Source of the DNA: Mugil cephalus
Taxonomy: Eukaryota; Chordata; Actinopteri; Mugiliformes; Mugilidae
DNA length: 64,000 nt
Assembly: GCF_022458985.1 (NCBI RefSeq)
Contig: NC_061785.1
Span: forward strand, 6,810,204 to 6,874,203
Reading direction: 5' to 3'
Shown here: positions 49,082 through 61,859 of the stretch, piece after piece
How the letters are laid out: each line of letters starts with the position of its first letter
How positions within the stretch are numbered: the first letter of the stretch is position 1
The notes under the pieces: generated by a model
Told to the model about the DNA's origin: nothing
Databases searched by the model: none
The model's input: the letters and a program-made list of their open reading frames with translations, nothing else
Position numbers and translations under genes: made by a program

Positions 49082-49108
<27 letters not shown>
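49082..49108. repeat. T27 homopolymer
   Basis: 27 consecutive T; possibly the reverse poly(A) of an old retroelement, though no body is recognised beside it. Confidence 0.8.
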
Positions 49109-50311
49109 GTGCTGAATGATCCTCTCGGCCCATGCGCCCACCCTTGAACCCTTTAAAAACTTTAAAACAAGCAGGCGGCTTTGGCTGTTTCCTGAAATCG
49201 GATAAACAGGTACTCTGTGCCTGGGCCCGCCAGCGTAAGAGGGGGTTTGTGTGTGTGTGAGTACGAGTCGGACCACCCAGGTAAACAGGTACATCAAGGT
49301 GGGTTGAAATATGAGTAGAGGCCAGTGGGAGGTTTGAGGCCAGTGGGTAAAGGGGGGGGCAAGAGGGGACGGGGTCTTCTCGATGACTTGGCGTCATTGT
49401 GGTTTATCGTGAAGTTTGTCCTGTAATAGAAACAAGAAAAATATCTTTTTTTTTTATTTTCATACCTGAATCTGGTTTCACTTCTAACTTACATGGCGCA
49501 AATTTACAGAACATGCATTTTTAATTTCTTTTTATTTTATTTTACTTGATGCAGAAGTGAGTCCCAGATACTTTTGGCACTTAGTTTCGTGGTGGTTTTG
49601 GATCAAGTCCCTTTTTTTAAGTTAAAATAATTCAAATTCTACAATAGCTGAACTCAACATTTTTAAAAGCAAAAGTAAAATCAGACCTGATGAATAAACA
49701 CATCAACAGCTTTTAATGTATCTGATCGAAACACTCAAGTTAACAAGCTGAACGTCAAAAGAAGACGGACGACTCGTCACAGGATTTGGTTTTGGTCTCA
49801 GTCTTTCATATCTTTTTCTGTGCAGTTACGCTATTGGACACTGAAATTCCCATGGGATAAATAAAGTATGTATCTATCTATTTATCAGTTTCACTAATAG
49901 AGTATTTGCTGCTTGACTCTGACCGACACTCCGTTGGCTGCCGTCTGACATGCCTCACATTTTAACGGGTGGCGACAGGACCTGGAAAGTCACACAGCAA
50001 GTCCAGACTTCTCAAAGATACTTCCCATCCTGACTGATCCATCAAATTTGTATGAATACAGTCAGCTTGATGACTTCATGTCAACTAAAACTGTGAACTA
50101 ATGCAGTAATTTCTGGCACCTCACGTGAAACTTTGTGAACTTTATCTTGTGAGTCTGAATGCTCACAGTCTGTTTAAAGAGAATCATCTTTGTGGTATGT
50201 GATGTTGGATAAAAGATGGTTTTGGTCTGTTTTTGATGCCACACAAGCACTCTTAAAAGCCTTGATGTGGAAGTGTGTAAATGGCATGCACCAAAATCTT
50301 GGCGTCTACAT

Positions 50312-51050
50312 CAGAGGTGTCAAACATATGGAGCGCAGGATAAATGTGCAAAGCGTGAAAATTATATGAAGTCATTAGCTGCAATTCTTTCAATAAAACT
50401 GCAAACTGCTACTCCTGATTTCTCCACTAGGGGTCACTTTTTTTAGTAAGAGTCAGAGAGAGTACTTACTTTAAATATCTAAAATGATATTGCTCCGTTT
50501 TTATTCACTTGGGAAACGGTGGAGTTTCCTCCGTGTTTTCCTGATCCTGCACTGCAGCCGTAGACTGTGCGCTGTGGCATATCTTAACTTTTAATCCAAC
50601 TTTATTCTCTGTTATTGCCACTTCTCTACGGATAAATATCGGTTAGATGCATCCAACATGGCGCCCATGAAACACGTGACCAGCTCAGAACCAATCAGCA
50701 TAGAGGGATCGATCAGACGGTCCATTCCCTAGTTGGCCAGACTTTCTAATATATGGCTCTGGTAAGAGTTACGACATAACGCAACACTGAGACTAAGAAC
50801 TAAACAACAGATGGCAAAGCCCGAAATTGCAGTTATTTTTTAGTTAAGTTTAGTTGTTCATAAAATGTTTTGTAAAAAAAATTAGTTCATTAAATGTAAA
50901 CATTTTCATAATGTTCTTCTTTGCAGTAAAACAGAGGGAAACATTTGGAGTTGTCACTATTTACAGGTTATGTTACTGGTCCAGCCCTGTTAAGATAAAA
51001 CTGGGCCGCCTGTATGAGGCCCCTGAGCTAAAATGAGTTTGACACCCCTG
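50312..51050. mobile_element. hAT-type MITE with matching ends
   Basis: The terminal inverted repeats are CAGAGGTGTCAAAC (50312-50325) and GTTTGACACCCCTG (51037-51050), matching at 13 of 14 positions. Flanks gtctacat (left) and gtttacac (right) could be a decayed 8-bp duplication (6 of 8). The 739-bp body has no transposase frame. Relatives of both parts lie in scd intron 4 (7200-7740). Confidence 0.65.
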
Positions 51051-51349
51051 GTTTACACCACCCACTCAGGCTTCACCATCGGTCTATCAGCACCAGCTAA
51101 GCCTTCAAAGAAGAGTGGACGATGTTGAATTGAAACACTGTTTGAGAATGAGCTGCTTACAAATCGTATACGAGAGTGACGCTGTGGTGCCCTCGTACTT
51201 TTAGCCACATAGGGTGTGTTAAGTGGGTTTATAGGGGCATAAAAAAGTTGAATTCTGGACCTCGAATGATGACAGCTCTTCAAAATATACACCGTTATTG
51301 TCTTTATTACGTCTTCCTCCTAAATGTTAACAGTCTGTGCGGTAATTCC

Positions 51350-51690
51350 TTTCCTCGTTTTCAGCAAATTGCCCATGCAGGAGTGAGGTATTTAACGTCC
51401 GCTATGGGTGTGGCTCCATTAGGTAGCTTTAAAACCATGCTGAGTGCTCTTGAAAATTAGTTTTTTGGCAACTTCCTGCGACGCGCGCTCTCCCCAGCAA
51501 GCCGCCGAGGCTTTGCGGAGACTGTGCTGGTTTTAAAGCTTGCAGCTTTTCAAGCCTCCCATTATGCCTGACTCAGTCGGGCAGAAAGCAAAAGAGCCTT
51601 TTCTGCAGTCATGTGGGCATACTGGCATTATACACAGTTCAGTATTAGATATTTGTGAGTCATATAAACAGAAGGGAGGGCACTGAGGCT
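51350..51690. other. Candidate conserved non-coding block C
   Basis: A non-repetitive block with aaaattagttttttgg (51454) and ggtttttaaagc-type stretches, and GC-rich centre gacgcgcgctctcc. No protein-like frame. Confidence 0.3.
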
Positions 51691-52313
51691 TCTTGAAGAA
51701 AAAGGGGAAAAAAAAAAAAAACTTTATAATTGGGGAGTTATATAAGTGTCTAAATCCTACTCTGGGGATTTAATTTTTTTCCCCCCTCTATTGTGTGTTT
51801 TTCCAAAGCAGGAAGACCTCACAGCAGCGGTGACAAATCCTCTGACACAGGAGTCACTGTGGTACAGTTTAAGGACTGTAAATGAAGTCTCTGAGTGCTC
51901 AGGTGATGAACTGCTTCCTTTGCAGCGATTCTTTATTTAACAATTGGCGGGATTTACATATAACCCACCAATTACTGTTCTTTTAAATATATGAGGGAGA
52001 GGAGCATTTACTTCCTGACAAAAGTTAAATTACAACTGATTAGTCACATTTATTAGACTGACTATTTAGACATATTTATATATAATTTCTTTTTAGCTGT
52101 TTGCACCTCTTCTCCTCAAATCGTCCCACTTTTTGAGTCCCGTTTTAGACATTCAGGTCTATTTAGCCTCGTGCACCCTAGTGTAGATTTGTTATGGTTC
52201 TCTTCTTCCTTCTGCAGCCTCCCCCAATTATAAACTGTATAGATTTCCCAATGGTGAGTCCCTGTCCTCTCTTCACATCTACAGTGTGCATGTGAGTGTA
52301 TCTGTGAGCCAGT

Positions 52314-52337
52314 TGTGTGTGTGTGTGTGTGTGTGTG
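52314..52337. repeat. (TG)12 microsatellite
   Basis: Uninterrupted TG dinucleotides, preceded by imperfect TGTGCATGTGAGTG. Confidence 0.9.
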
Positions 52338-52957
52338 GCTCCCTGTTGGCCCAGATGCTGGGGTGTGTACAGTGTATAAATCTGGTGCTAGTCGGGTCGC
52401 TCAGGCGTGACCTGGACTATGTGTCGAGCCTTGTCTTCTGAGCGCCTCCAGCAGTGCTCCCCTCCTCGGTTCTGACCAGCCAGCCTCACAAACAAGGATT
52501 TAGGTCATCTCAAACCCCCCCACCCCACCCCAAACCCCCGCATCACCCCGAGAGTTTGGCTAACGTGGCTGGGAGCCGCTGCCTCCGATGATGATCTGTG
52601 GATGTGGAAGTTTAAGATACAAAAAGTGTTTCCACAAAACATATTTTAGCCTTGCGTCTTTTGTGCGCCGGAGCCTGTAAATGCAGCGCTTATAGGATTA
52701 CTTGACAGTAACGGATTTTGTTTATCTCCAGTTTGTTTTTCTTTTGTTTTACTGTTTTGGGATATATTCCAAAAATTTTCATTCATTTCATTTATGGCAC
52801 CAGCAGTTCACAGCCTGACGATGTGGTGGTCTTTAAAACGTAGGTTTATATACAGATGGATGAACCCTCTGTGAAGTCACCCATGAGACTCAAAAGGCAG
52901 GTTTAGAAGCTTAGTGTAGGTGCACTGGCCATTGCTCTTGCGTAATTTTTGTCTGCA

Positions 52958-53240
52958 GCAACCGTTGACTGTTTATACTATGGACAAACCCATCATGACG
53001 TCATCCATTGGATACGGAACCTCAAAAATAAAGCCCAAAGTGGGCGGAGCCCGCGCTCGCTAGGTTGGATAATCTTTACTCCACCCACACTCATAAACTC
53101 CAAATATGGGCATGGGGGTCATATTTGGGGCGGAGCTAAAGCAGCCTGGGCGTTGAGACCCGCCCACCTAGCTCTTCCCTACCTGTTAGCTCAGGCCACC
53201 ACCTGCCACTCAAAGTGGGAACATCCTTAATTATGCAGTA
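52958..53240. mobile_element. MITE-like repeat
   Basis: It starts cgttgactgtttatactatg and continues with catcatgacgtcatccattg and gtgggcggagcccg. This layout is typical of a dispersed non-autonomous fish repeat and has a start similar to the 10865 element. It carries a perfect CRE, TGACGTCA, near 52998. Ends are not sharply defined. Confidence 0.4.
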
Positions 53241-53759
53241 TTTAAAACCTTAAAAAAAAATAAACAAATGAGTTTGAAAAACTTTTCACTCCCCGTAAAG
53301 TTGTCACGAATTGTGAAATAAACTACTGAGACCATTGGTTGTTTGTACCAGGTTGTAATAATGCTGTAAAGTTGGGCCCATTTCTTAACATTGGGGTCTA
53401 TGGGGATTTGTTCCTTGTAACCAAATATATTCCAAGTTTTTGCAGAATTATCTCATGTTAAACTTGCTGACGTTTCCTCTTTGTAGTCTGAACGATGGAC
53501 AGATTTGATCTAGTGTAGTTGAGGTCATGGTCATGCTCATAAAAGCCAGATGAGTCACTTCTTCTTTTTCCAGAAACTGTAGAAAGGAAATGTAGAATTC
53601 TGCTTGGTGATAAAAAAAATATAATCGTTTGGGGGTTACAGTTACGTAATCAGTTAATCCTAACAACATGTTTGTTTTTTGCCTGTGAGTATTGTTGCCT
53701 TTATTATGCCCCCCCTCCATCCACTCCTTCATTCACTTCTACAAATACCAACACGCCGC

Positions 53760-54200
53760 TGCACTTAAGGGAGTGCAAAGGCCTGTCCTGGAACAGGCGT
53801 ATCGCTGCAGCATTTACATGGTGCCTCTGAAATCAGATTATGTATGGGTTCAATTGACTTAATGGATTTGAAGAGACTAGATCCTATTAATGAATAGGCT
53901 GCCCTACGGCACTGCCCCCGACCAATAGCAAGCTAATCTGGCATGCAAATTAAATCCTGCCTCAATATGCCCGCCTGTTTAATGCGATCCATTACACAGT
54001 TTCACTTATTTATATATACTATTATAAAAGAACGGGCTTATAAACAAACCGAGGGAGGGGTTTGTTCTATAAATGGTGCGGTGCCGTTCCCCCCCCTCGT
54101 GCGGAGCCCCTGAGGCTGGTGGAGGGAGCAGTGATACCCACTGCTGTCCATTGGTGGCGGAAACTGCCGGTGTTATGCAGTTACACTTAAAGCTACGTTA
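53760..54200. other. Candidate conserved non-coding block D
   Basis: A dense run of developmental-type motifs: cctattaatgaataggc (53883), ACCAAT, and ATGCAAAT followed by TAAAT (octamer at 53943-53950), then gcctcaatatgcc and tttaatgcgatcc. Non-repetitive and non-coding. This is the most enhancer-like segment in the desert by eye. Confidence 0.4.
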
Positions 54201-54770
54201 AGCTGTGACTGATTGTTCCACCTTTAAAACATTTTATTACAGAATTTATGCTGCATATGCAGCAAAAAAAATTTTGTGTGTGAAATCAAATAAAGCCTCC
54301 CAAGAAAATGATCAGGATGAGATTTGAAGTGTGCTCTTTTTTTTGTCATTTTAAACTTTCAGTTAACCATGATGCATGATGATTTATAGGCTGCGGCATA
54401 TATTCAAAGTCATACTCCGGCTGAGTGGGATGTATGCTGAGGAACTTTGAACCTTTTTGTTTCTGCAAGGCTTTCATACCTTTACCTTAAAGGTGGTTTA
54501 GACCTCCCCAGAAATCTAACAGCGCTGTGAAGAGCTTGGTAGTAGTGTTTAGTATTTCCTGCTGCTTCACCATCTCCGCAATTTATCGAATTGGATCAAT
54601 GATGATGGAACACACCGAGGAAAGGCAAGGAGATGCAAACATTTGTACAACTCGCGTTTGGCAAAATTTCAGCAAAAGTTTCAGTCGCCATTTTTGAAAG
54701 TGAAGCAGGAAGTGCATAACAAACATGAACCCGACTGGCACAAAAAGACACAGCGTCAACTAGCGTCTGG

Positions 54771-55580
54771 TAGGGATGGGCACCTGATGCTTGGTACCAT
54801 AATCGCACCAGTGATGATGCTAACGGTATCGGTGACCACACCGAAAAGCAACTCAGATTTCGGGATCCGGGATAAGACAACAGAGACAAAAGAGCCATAC
54901 TCGGCATCAGCAACCTGCAACAAGTGCTCGAAGGTGATACTGTGTAACAGAGGTAACCCCTTGAATCTGATGCCGCATTGCATTTTTTAAAAAGTCGAGC
55001 AATGTGCCATCTTTGATAACGCCACTGTTTATTTTAATTAAGGACAGTCTGTTGGAAATTTTATTTTATATTGGTTAATTTATTTCTTAGTCTGAGATGT
55101 ATATCTGTTATTTAAATTAATATTCTCTTCAGCTTGCACAAATGCCTTAAAAATAAAAAAGGCACCGTTTTCAGACAAAGTTTGTGTCAGGGATGGTGGA
55201 GGTGTGGACCCAAATACAGGACAAAGAGGGATGAGGCTGGGGTTCAAACCAAAAAGGTTTAATGAACACAAAACTCAACTAAAAGCATTGCAGAGACAGC
55301 AGGATAATCAAAACATGGCAAGGTGATGGCGACAAGGCAAGGAGGAAGGGACAAAATCATGGACGCGAACATGAACGAACAGCAGGGCTATATATACACA
55401 CATGGGCAGTGGGATATTACGAGACACAGGTGAAACTAATGAGGGCGGAGTGCACAAGGAGAAACCAATGAGCAATCAAGGAAAACAGGTAGCAACACAA
55501 ATCAGGAAACCAAGAAACTTCCATTTTTTTAAGCACAAAAGTACCGGTTTCAGATAAAACCTAAACGATACCCATCCCTA
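54771..55580 (+). mobile_element. hAT element with BED zinc finger and nested insertion
   Basis: The element is 810 bp. Terminal TAGGGATGGG (left) faces CCCATCCCTA (right), a perfect 10-bp inverted repeat. Flanks gcgtctgg (54763-54770) and gcatctgg (55581-55588) form an 8-bp target duplication with one mismatch. Inside, plus-strand codons at about 54876-54985 read KEPYSASATCNKCSKVI and GNPLNLM, a BED-type zinc finger (C-x2-C, NLxxH) of a hAT transposase N-terminus. The second half is a separate repeat (about 55180-55520). Confidence 0.75.
55180..55525. mobile_element. Nested non-autonomous repeat
   Basis: It begins gtgtcagggatggtggaggt and contains gtggacccaaatacaggac, aaggtttaatgaacaca, gctatatatacacacatggg and acaggtgaaactaatgaggg, in the order of a widespread fish repeat. 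It interrupts the interior of the surrounding hAT element, so it is the younger insertion. Confidence 0.55.
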
Positions 55581-55839
55581 GCATCTGGGTGTTGCTCTTA
55601 CAAAGCAAGCCAGACTAATGAGCGCAGGCTATGTGCATAGGTTATGGCATAAATGCGCCTTTAGAGGCAGTTTTGTTAATGGGAGGCCAGATTTTATACC
55701 TTACCTACTGGCCCCTACTGAAATATCACGGCCAGGTTTGCTGCTTGCCTCTCCAGCCAGGTATTGTCATTCCACTGATGAGGTTAAATCATTGCTCTAG
55801 TTGTATAACTTTGTTCAGTCGCCGGCATTGTATTGCCTA

Positions 55840-56780
55840 AACATGTTCCCCTGCAGCCTCCAGTCCCCCATAGCACTGGCCTTATTGAGGATCAAAGTCT
55901 GATTTAATCTGGTTCAACCGCTTTCTGAGCATACTTCAGCACAACTGGCCTTTTTTTGAGCAAAATTGAATAAGACGTGAATTGAATATTTGCTGTTTAT
56001 CTGACACGTGTTCCCTCACGAATATAAATAAATAAAGCCTTCCCAATGCAGGTATGCTTGAGTGTGTGCACCTCATTTCAAGCACAATTAACTTGAAATG
56101 GAGTGCTGCAGGATCAATAGTCCCCATTTGATCCATGGAGGGGGGGTGCGGGGGGGTCTGTCACTCCATGGAAATGGCACACATATGGTAATACAGCCAG
56201 CTTAACAACAACTTGGAGGATTTACTGTTGCCGTTTTCAGGCCAACATGAATAACAAACAGTGGGCCACTCTTGGGAGCCATCTTCTTTTATCCCAGCTT
56301 CAATTAATCTTAAAGAGAGATACCATTTAAAGCTAATGAACATGGGGTAAGACTAATGCACATTGATACCAAGAGGTGAAAGCATAACATTATGTGTAAT
56401 ATTCAGAAACATACAGAGCAGAATTCAGCCTGGCTACGGCAGCTCGCCTCAGAACACAACATAAAAAGACAAATGAACACCGAATGACCCTGATGTAGCC
56501 CTGTTCCTTCATCATATAAATAACAAAAAGCAGAGCGAATAAAGCAGACTGTGCCGAGGCCAATTCCCCAACGGGTGCTTATATGAAATGCAACTTTCAG
56601 GCGTTCTCCCTGCTCAGAATGTGGCATTTATTTGCAGGACTCTGTTTCAATTTAAAGGGAATGGCAGCTGAAGGAGGCACAGGGGACAGTGTCTCATCAC
56701 CGCCACTTACCACTCTCACAGGCCTGCAGCCACGGAGGAAAACCTCAGCAGGCAGCTCCACTTAAACAGTGAAGACCTCC
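55840..56780. other. Candidate conserved non-coding block E
   Basis: Non-repetitive, with cacaattaacttgaaatgg (56080), cttcaattaatcttaaag (56298) and aagctaatgaacatgg (56332). There is also a G-rich run gaggggggtgcgggggg at about 56138. Frames are short and non-protein-like. Regulatory function is inferred. Confidence 0.35.
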
Positions 56781-58480
56781 ACCAGTCAATGTAATGTGCA
56801 AAGCTGTGATAGCCTCATAGTCTCGATCCTGTCTGAGTGTGTGGGTGTTTGTGCAAACGCACTTGTATGTTTGTTGCTAAGAGCTCGCTGGAAGGTCCGC
56901 GGTGTTTCTGAGGAGCTCTTCTTTCATTGTGTTTGAAGTCTGCTTCGTCTTTAAATACAAGATTTAATTTTCATTTCCATGAAAAGATTTAAAATCACTT
57001 TGTTGATCCCCACCAGGAAAAGCTGATTAGCATTTGTATTTTGTTGTTTCCTTTTAAACAGATCCAGGCCTGCTAATCTCACTAGCTTCATATTTAGTCT
57101 ACTGAAGCCAATGAATATGAAAGTGGAATCAATCTTATTATGTAACGCTATCTTTTTTTTCTTCATTATTACACAGGATAAGATGTTAAAATCCCTTGTG
57201 CCAAGATCCCAGGCAAAACACGTTTAGAAAACCAGTTGAACTGAAACCAGGCTAGCAGTCAGCTACAAGCTAGCAACCAACAAGAAGACACCAGCTAAGT
57301 AGCCTAGCCAACAGCAGTAACTAGTAGGCCGCACATCATTGGGGTTTTCAAGTGGGCACCTCCCTTCGCCAATGTTTCGTTAAGTTAGGAGTCACCCCAT
57401 CCATGCTGCCACCACACAACCACGTAACTTTCAAGCACGGAGAGATTAGCTTAGCCCTTTTTACTGAGTCTTGATGTAGCGCTAAGATAGTATTGGAGTA
57501 AGAGTTTCCCAAAATGTAAGACTTTAGGAAAATTAATTAACCAGCCTACCATAGAAGAAATAAAAATGGAAGTAATGCAAGAATGAAATGAAACAGGACA
57601 CTAAAACTATTGTCCTTTGAATGGTTGGCATGTTGCTAATTGCTACAACTTCACGGCAGAAAACAAAAAACAGAAATGTGAGTGTGCAGTGTTTTGTGGT
57701 TGATCATCACGTCACAACTCATTATTAGGGAATTACTGAGTTCTCAGCTGGTGTTTGTGGTTTTGACTAAAGCCCACAAATACAGCAATTTGCTTGTCGT
57801 CAATCACTCTGTGGGTGATAGTTGGTCAATGTCAATTTTCATTATAAAGCACAGTTAAAAAAAAATAAAAATAAAAATAAAAAATACAAAAACTGCAAAC
57901 GTCGAACAAAGGGCTGGACCAACTTCGCCGCTGGTGGATGTTGCAGCCTCAGGTTGCCCCGGTAACCCGGTGGTAAATTTTCAGAGGAAAATGCATAAAC
58001 CAAACTGACACTATGTGCATTTTATTACCAAGAAAGAGCTCTTCCCACTGTCAAATTCAAATCTCAGCCAGTCAAGTGCTCCCAGTGGACTTCTCCTCAA
58101 TTGCATCACCTTAAAGTTGAGATTAGTTCTTCTTCTTTTTTATCATCTTATGTTTTTTTTTTTTGTTTTGTTTTATTTTAGCCTATTATTGCTACAACTA
58201 TAATTCCTCACTTGTCGTCACTTTACAGCTGTATGCACCCCATGAAACAGTATGGATGGTAAGCTCCAGCAACACCTCCATAAAAATAACCACATGGCAT
58301 AAATACATTATTATACAGCTGTGATGGGAGGCTAGGATGACCTTAAAATGCCATCAGATAGAGTAGGAAGGTGATTTTTAGCACGGAGCTCGACATAAGT
58401 GCCCTCCTATACAGTAGATTGCGTGTTCTAATACTGAAAACCAAATTAATTATCTTGCATTTTTCACCCTAGGAGTCACA
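56781..58480. other. Spacer, little structure
   Basis: AT-rich sequence with an (AAAAT)n run at about 57858-57885 and a T10 run near 58150. Nothing coding is supported. Confidence 0.4.
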
Positions 58481-59620
58481 GAGAAACCGGAGCACCTAAA
58501 ACAGTGGGACTTCCTGCCCAAGGACGTTTCCGTGGACCGTTCTTGAAAAGGCGGCATACGGACGTTCCTCGCCTAAAGGGTTAATGTTGATGAAAACCAA
58601 ACAAACATGTCCATAAATAGGTGCTTTCCCTGGAAGAGAGGCTTTATGTGCTACGAGCTCATTTGAAATTCAGCTGAATGTCTCGCACAATGGTCGAACA
58701 TACAGGGCTGACGATGGGGGGTAAATTAGAGCTCGGAGATGAATTATCAAACAATTAAAAAAAAAAAGAAAAAAAAAAAGAAGTGAGTCGGAGCCAAAGG
58801 GAAACAGAGCACAGATGATGCTGGCAGTGGTTCTTCGGAGATGCTCTTGTATCTTAATTTCGTGTAATTTTGGTCTCTACAAAATAAAAGCTCTGTTTAT
58901 TCCACAATGTATTTATCTGCACTTTGATATATCAAGCAGGAATTCATGCAAGATGATGGTTAGACCAGCGAAAAAATTAAATAAATAAATAAATAAAGAA
59001 TGCAAAGAATGTGTCCGTACCCACCCAACCCCCCCTCGTCCTCGCTCCACCCTGCCCTCTGCGTTCCGGCGATATTCATTTTGATTTCAATTAAAGATCC
59101 TGAGTGTGACTCTCCGAGAGAAATTGCCTGCCTTTAATTAGGTAGTCTAAGTTCATGGAAGCAATTGTTGTTTCCCCAGCACTTTCAATTTGATGAGCCA
59201 AGGACTCCCATTTTATAGCTATGCATGAATATAGTTTCATACCCCTCAGGTTTCCTTGTCCTGCTAACTGTCTTGCAGCCAAACAGGGAATATTACTTGC
59301 GTGTTTGTCATTAGTCGCTGGGGGTATGCTGCTGTGGGAGTATGTGTGTGTGTGTTGCTGTGGTCTGCAGGTGGGCTGCTGCATCTGTGATGAAGAGGTC
59401 AGTAGATGGCTAGGACCACATGGTGCCGTGCGGGCCACTGCCCGCTGGTCAATAATCTATTACAGGACCTCCCTCCTCCTCCATGTGACTAATGCACTTC
59501 ACAGAGATGGCCTTCCAGAGGTTAATGCTGCTCGGCTGACCCCGGTCCCCTCTGACAAACACTGTCAATGCTCGATTCAGAAAAGCTCTTCCTTAGCAGA
59601 ACGTCGGGTACGTGCGTCCT
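58480..59620. other. Candidate conserved non-coding block F
   Basis: Segments such as gctacgagctcatttgaaat (58651), ttgatttcaattaaagatcc (59081) and gcctttaattaggtag (59130) carry TAATTA/AATTA cores. They are interrupted by A-rich and (AAAT)n runs (58757-58785, 58976-58998). A 133-codon frame at 59221-59622 crosses the block but has no domain-like content. Confidence 0.35.
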
Positions 59621-60460
59621 GAAGGTAGAGCATCTGTTTAAGCAAATTTATGTTCCAGTTTGATAAGGTATCAATGATCCAGTACATCTAATCTTGACAC
59701 TTTTTTCCCACTTGATGTCTGTTAGCATTGTGAGCTAACCTGACGAAGCATATATTATAAATATTACCTCAGAGAGATGAGGTGTACAAAGACATTAGCA
59801 GACGAGACACATTTGAAGTAAAACCATGATTTTTTCAATATCAATCTTATATTTGTAGTAAAAAATTATGTTTTGCTGAGATATAAGAACACAACAGCAC
59901 CAATGAGTGACTAAAACACTTTCAGAGAACTGAAGGGCGCTTTCACACCTATGATTCAGGGAGCAATATGAACAATATACATTAACGTGTGGTATAATAT
60001 TGAATTTAACCTTGATACGGGTCATGTTCACACAACAATCGAGACAAAAGTCTGACCCTACAAACTGCTCTGTGATCGGAAAATGCGGATTTAAGGATAT
60101 CAGGGAATAATCAAATTGAAAAAAAAAGGTGCATCAGCAGAGAGTGTGGGTACAGGCATTTATTATTCTTCTGTGGTTCATGTACCATTGTTCTGTAGAT
60201 GAACTACATGTTCAGTGTGACTGAGCTCGTAGGCTACACGAGGTAAAAATGTATGAATGTACAGTAAATGTTGAGAAGGTGCGCCGCTCCGAAGGAGAAG
60301 ACATGTTTACACCGTTTCGCTTCCAAAGATGCATCAGGTAAATTGCTCGGTTGTATAATTACGAGGGTAGATGTATTAGTCCACGGGTACAAGTGTTCAC
60401 GCTGCAATTGAAACGCTTCGGGGAGCAGTTGCAAGAGGGCTCAGACCACCCTCTGTAACA
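59621..60460. other. Spacer, nothing identified
   Basis: AT-rich sequence without repeats of note or coding signal. Confidence 0.4.
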
Positions 60461-60464
60461 GGTC

Positions 60465-60975
60465 TGGGCACCGACAACAATTGATGCTGGTTCAATTCGT
60501 CGATATGCAGTGATGCCAGTAATGCGCCACATTTTTCCAGTAACAAATAATCTAACACGTTACTATTTTCAAACCAGTAATCAGATTAAAGTTACTTAAT
60601 AAAGTAACTGTGCGTTTTCCCATTTTATATGTTTGATTTCTTCTCACTTCTTGGATACTGATGCGACAACTCACATGTAATACCATGCAGGGACACAAAC
60701 GTAAACAACAACGGAGGGAGAGAGAGAGGTGAGCGTTCTTCGAGCTGGAAATACCTCTTAAAAACTCTGTAAGTTAAGACTTTGGAGCAAAAACAGTAAG
60801 TTATAATCTAACTTAGTTACTTTTAAAATCAAGTAATCAGTAAGGTAACTGAGTTACTTATTAAAGGAGTAAACAGTATCACTAACTGGACTAATTCGAT
60901 AAAGAATCGGATTGAAAAGCAGAATCGATAATGGCATCGGTATCAATAAAATATTATCAATGCCCATCCCTAAAC
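60465..60975. mobile_element. Probable hAT relic
   Basis: The right end reads atgcccatcccta, the same terminus as the 54771-55580 element. The left end near 60466 has tgggcaccga. Flanks aacaggtc and aactggtc could be an 8-bp duplication with one mismatch, although the left terminus would then be shortened. The interior has gatatgcagtgatgcca and sequence rich in 'agttactt' repeats. Confidence 0.4.
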
Positions 60976-60980
60976 TGGTC

Positions 60981-61037
<57 letters not shown>
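60981..61037. repeat. (GATA)14 microsatellite
   Basis: 57 bp of perfect GATA repeats next to the hAT-like terminus. Confidence 0.95.
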
Positions 61038-61038
<1 letters not shown>

Positions 61039-61127
61039 ATACAAAAATATATGCAAATCAAAAAGTAAAAAACAATCAAATTATAGATATATACAGGTGA
61101 AAAATACAGGATAAGATTATGTACCTT

Positions 61128-61130
<3 letters not shown>

Positions 61131-61177
<47 letters not shown>
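61131..61177. repeat. (AT)23 microsatellite
   Basis: 47 bp of perfect alternating AT. Confidence 0.95.
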
Positions 61178-61179
<2 letters not shown>

Positions 61180-61180
<1 letters not shown>

Positions 61181-61480
61181 AGAAGTATGTGAATAAATAA
61201 ATAGACAGTACGTTGTACAAGTTGTGCACCATGATAATATTAATTGTTCATCTGTCACAGGAAGGATTTCCTGAACCGTTCTTTACGACATCGAAGTTGA
61301 ATGAGTCTATTTAAATGATGACTGGCAGACAACTCATTAAAGGATCCGAAGTGCAGCAGGTTGATTTTACTGGTGATTTTAATGATGCTTGACCACACAG
61401 TAACCCGGTAAGTTTAATGGGCAGTAAGAAAGAGAAGAGAGAACAAGTTATCATATTTAATATTTGGTGTCCGCAAATGT
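61180..61480. repeat. LINE 3'-end-like fragment
   Basis: Text such as ggatttcctgaaccgttctt and gcagacaactcattaaagga resembles the 3' untranslated ends of fish LINEs, ahead of simple repeats on its other side. No reverse transcriptase frame remains. Confidence 0.3.
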
Positions 61481-61859
61481 CCAGCCCACGAACATAAGCA
61501 GATGATTCAGTGAGAGTGAGGAACTTCCCTTCAGCTCACGAGTGAAACATTGGATTGACTGTAAATAAAATAAAAAAATAAAAAAAACTCGGCTACACGT
61601 GACGTATGAGTAAACAGCCTTAAATGGTTGCTAAAAGCTACCTCGCAGTCAGCGTTTCATTTCAGATCCACCGCGCCGGAGCAACACAAGGACAATCATA
61701 TCACCGTCCTGACGGCACTGTAACTGTCAGGTATTACGTTACTTCACTCGGCTGTGACTGTGTTTGTGGGGTGGGTGGGGGGGGGGTTGTGAGGTTGAAG
61801 GTGCCTCACAGGGAGATGTGATAAACAGATCCCTTTATAGGACCCTGATTGGTAGAACA

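Noticed and set aside
48411-49397. Long minus-strand frames of 114-148 codons
   Set aside because: They cross a poly(T) tract and encode lysine runs; no start context or recognisable domain.
59221-59622. 133-codon plus-strand frame in the desert
   Set aside because: Cysteine-rich chance frame without domains, splice context or codon bias; overlaps a GC-balanced candidate regulatory block.
60981-61177. GATA and AT repeats as possible regulatory arrays
   Set aside because: Perfect microsatellites next to repeat ends; no reason to see more than simple-sequence expansion.
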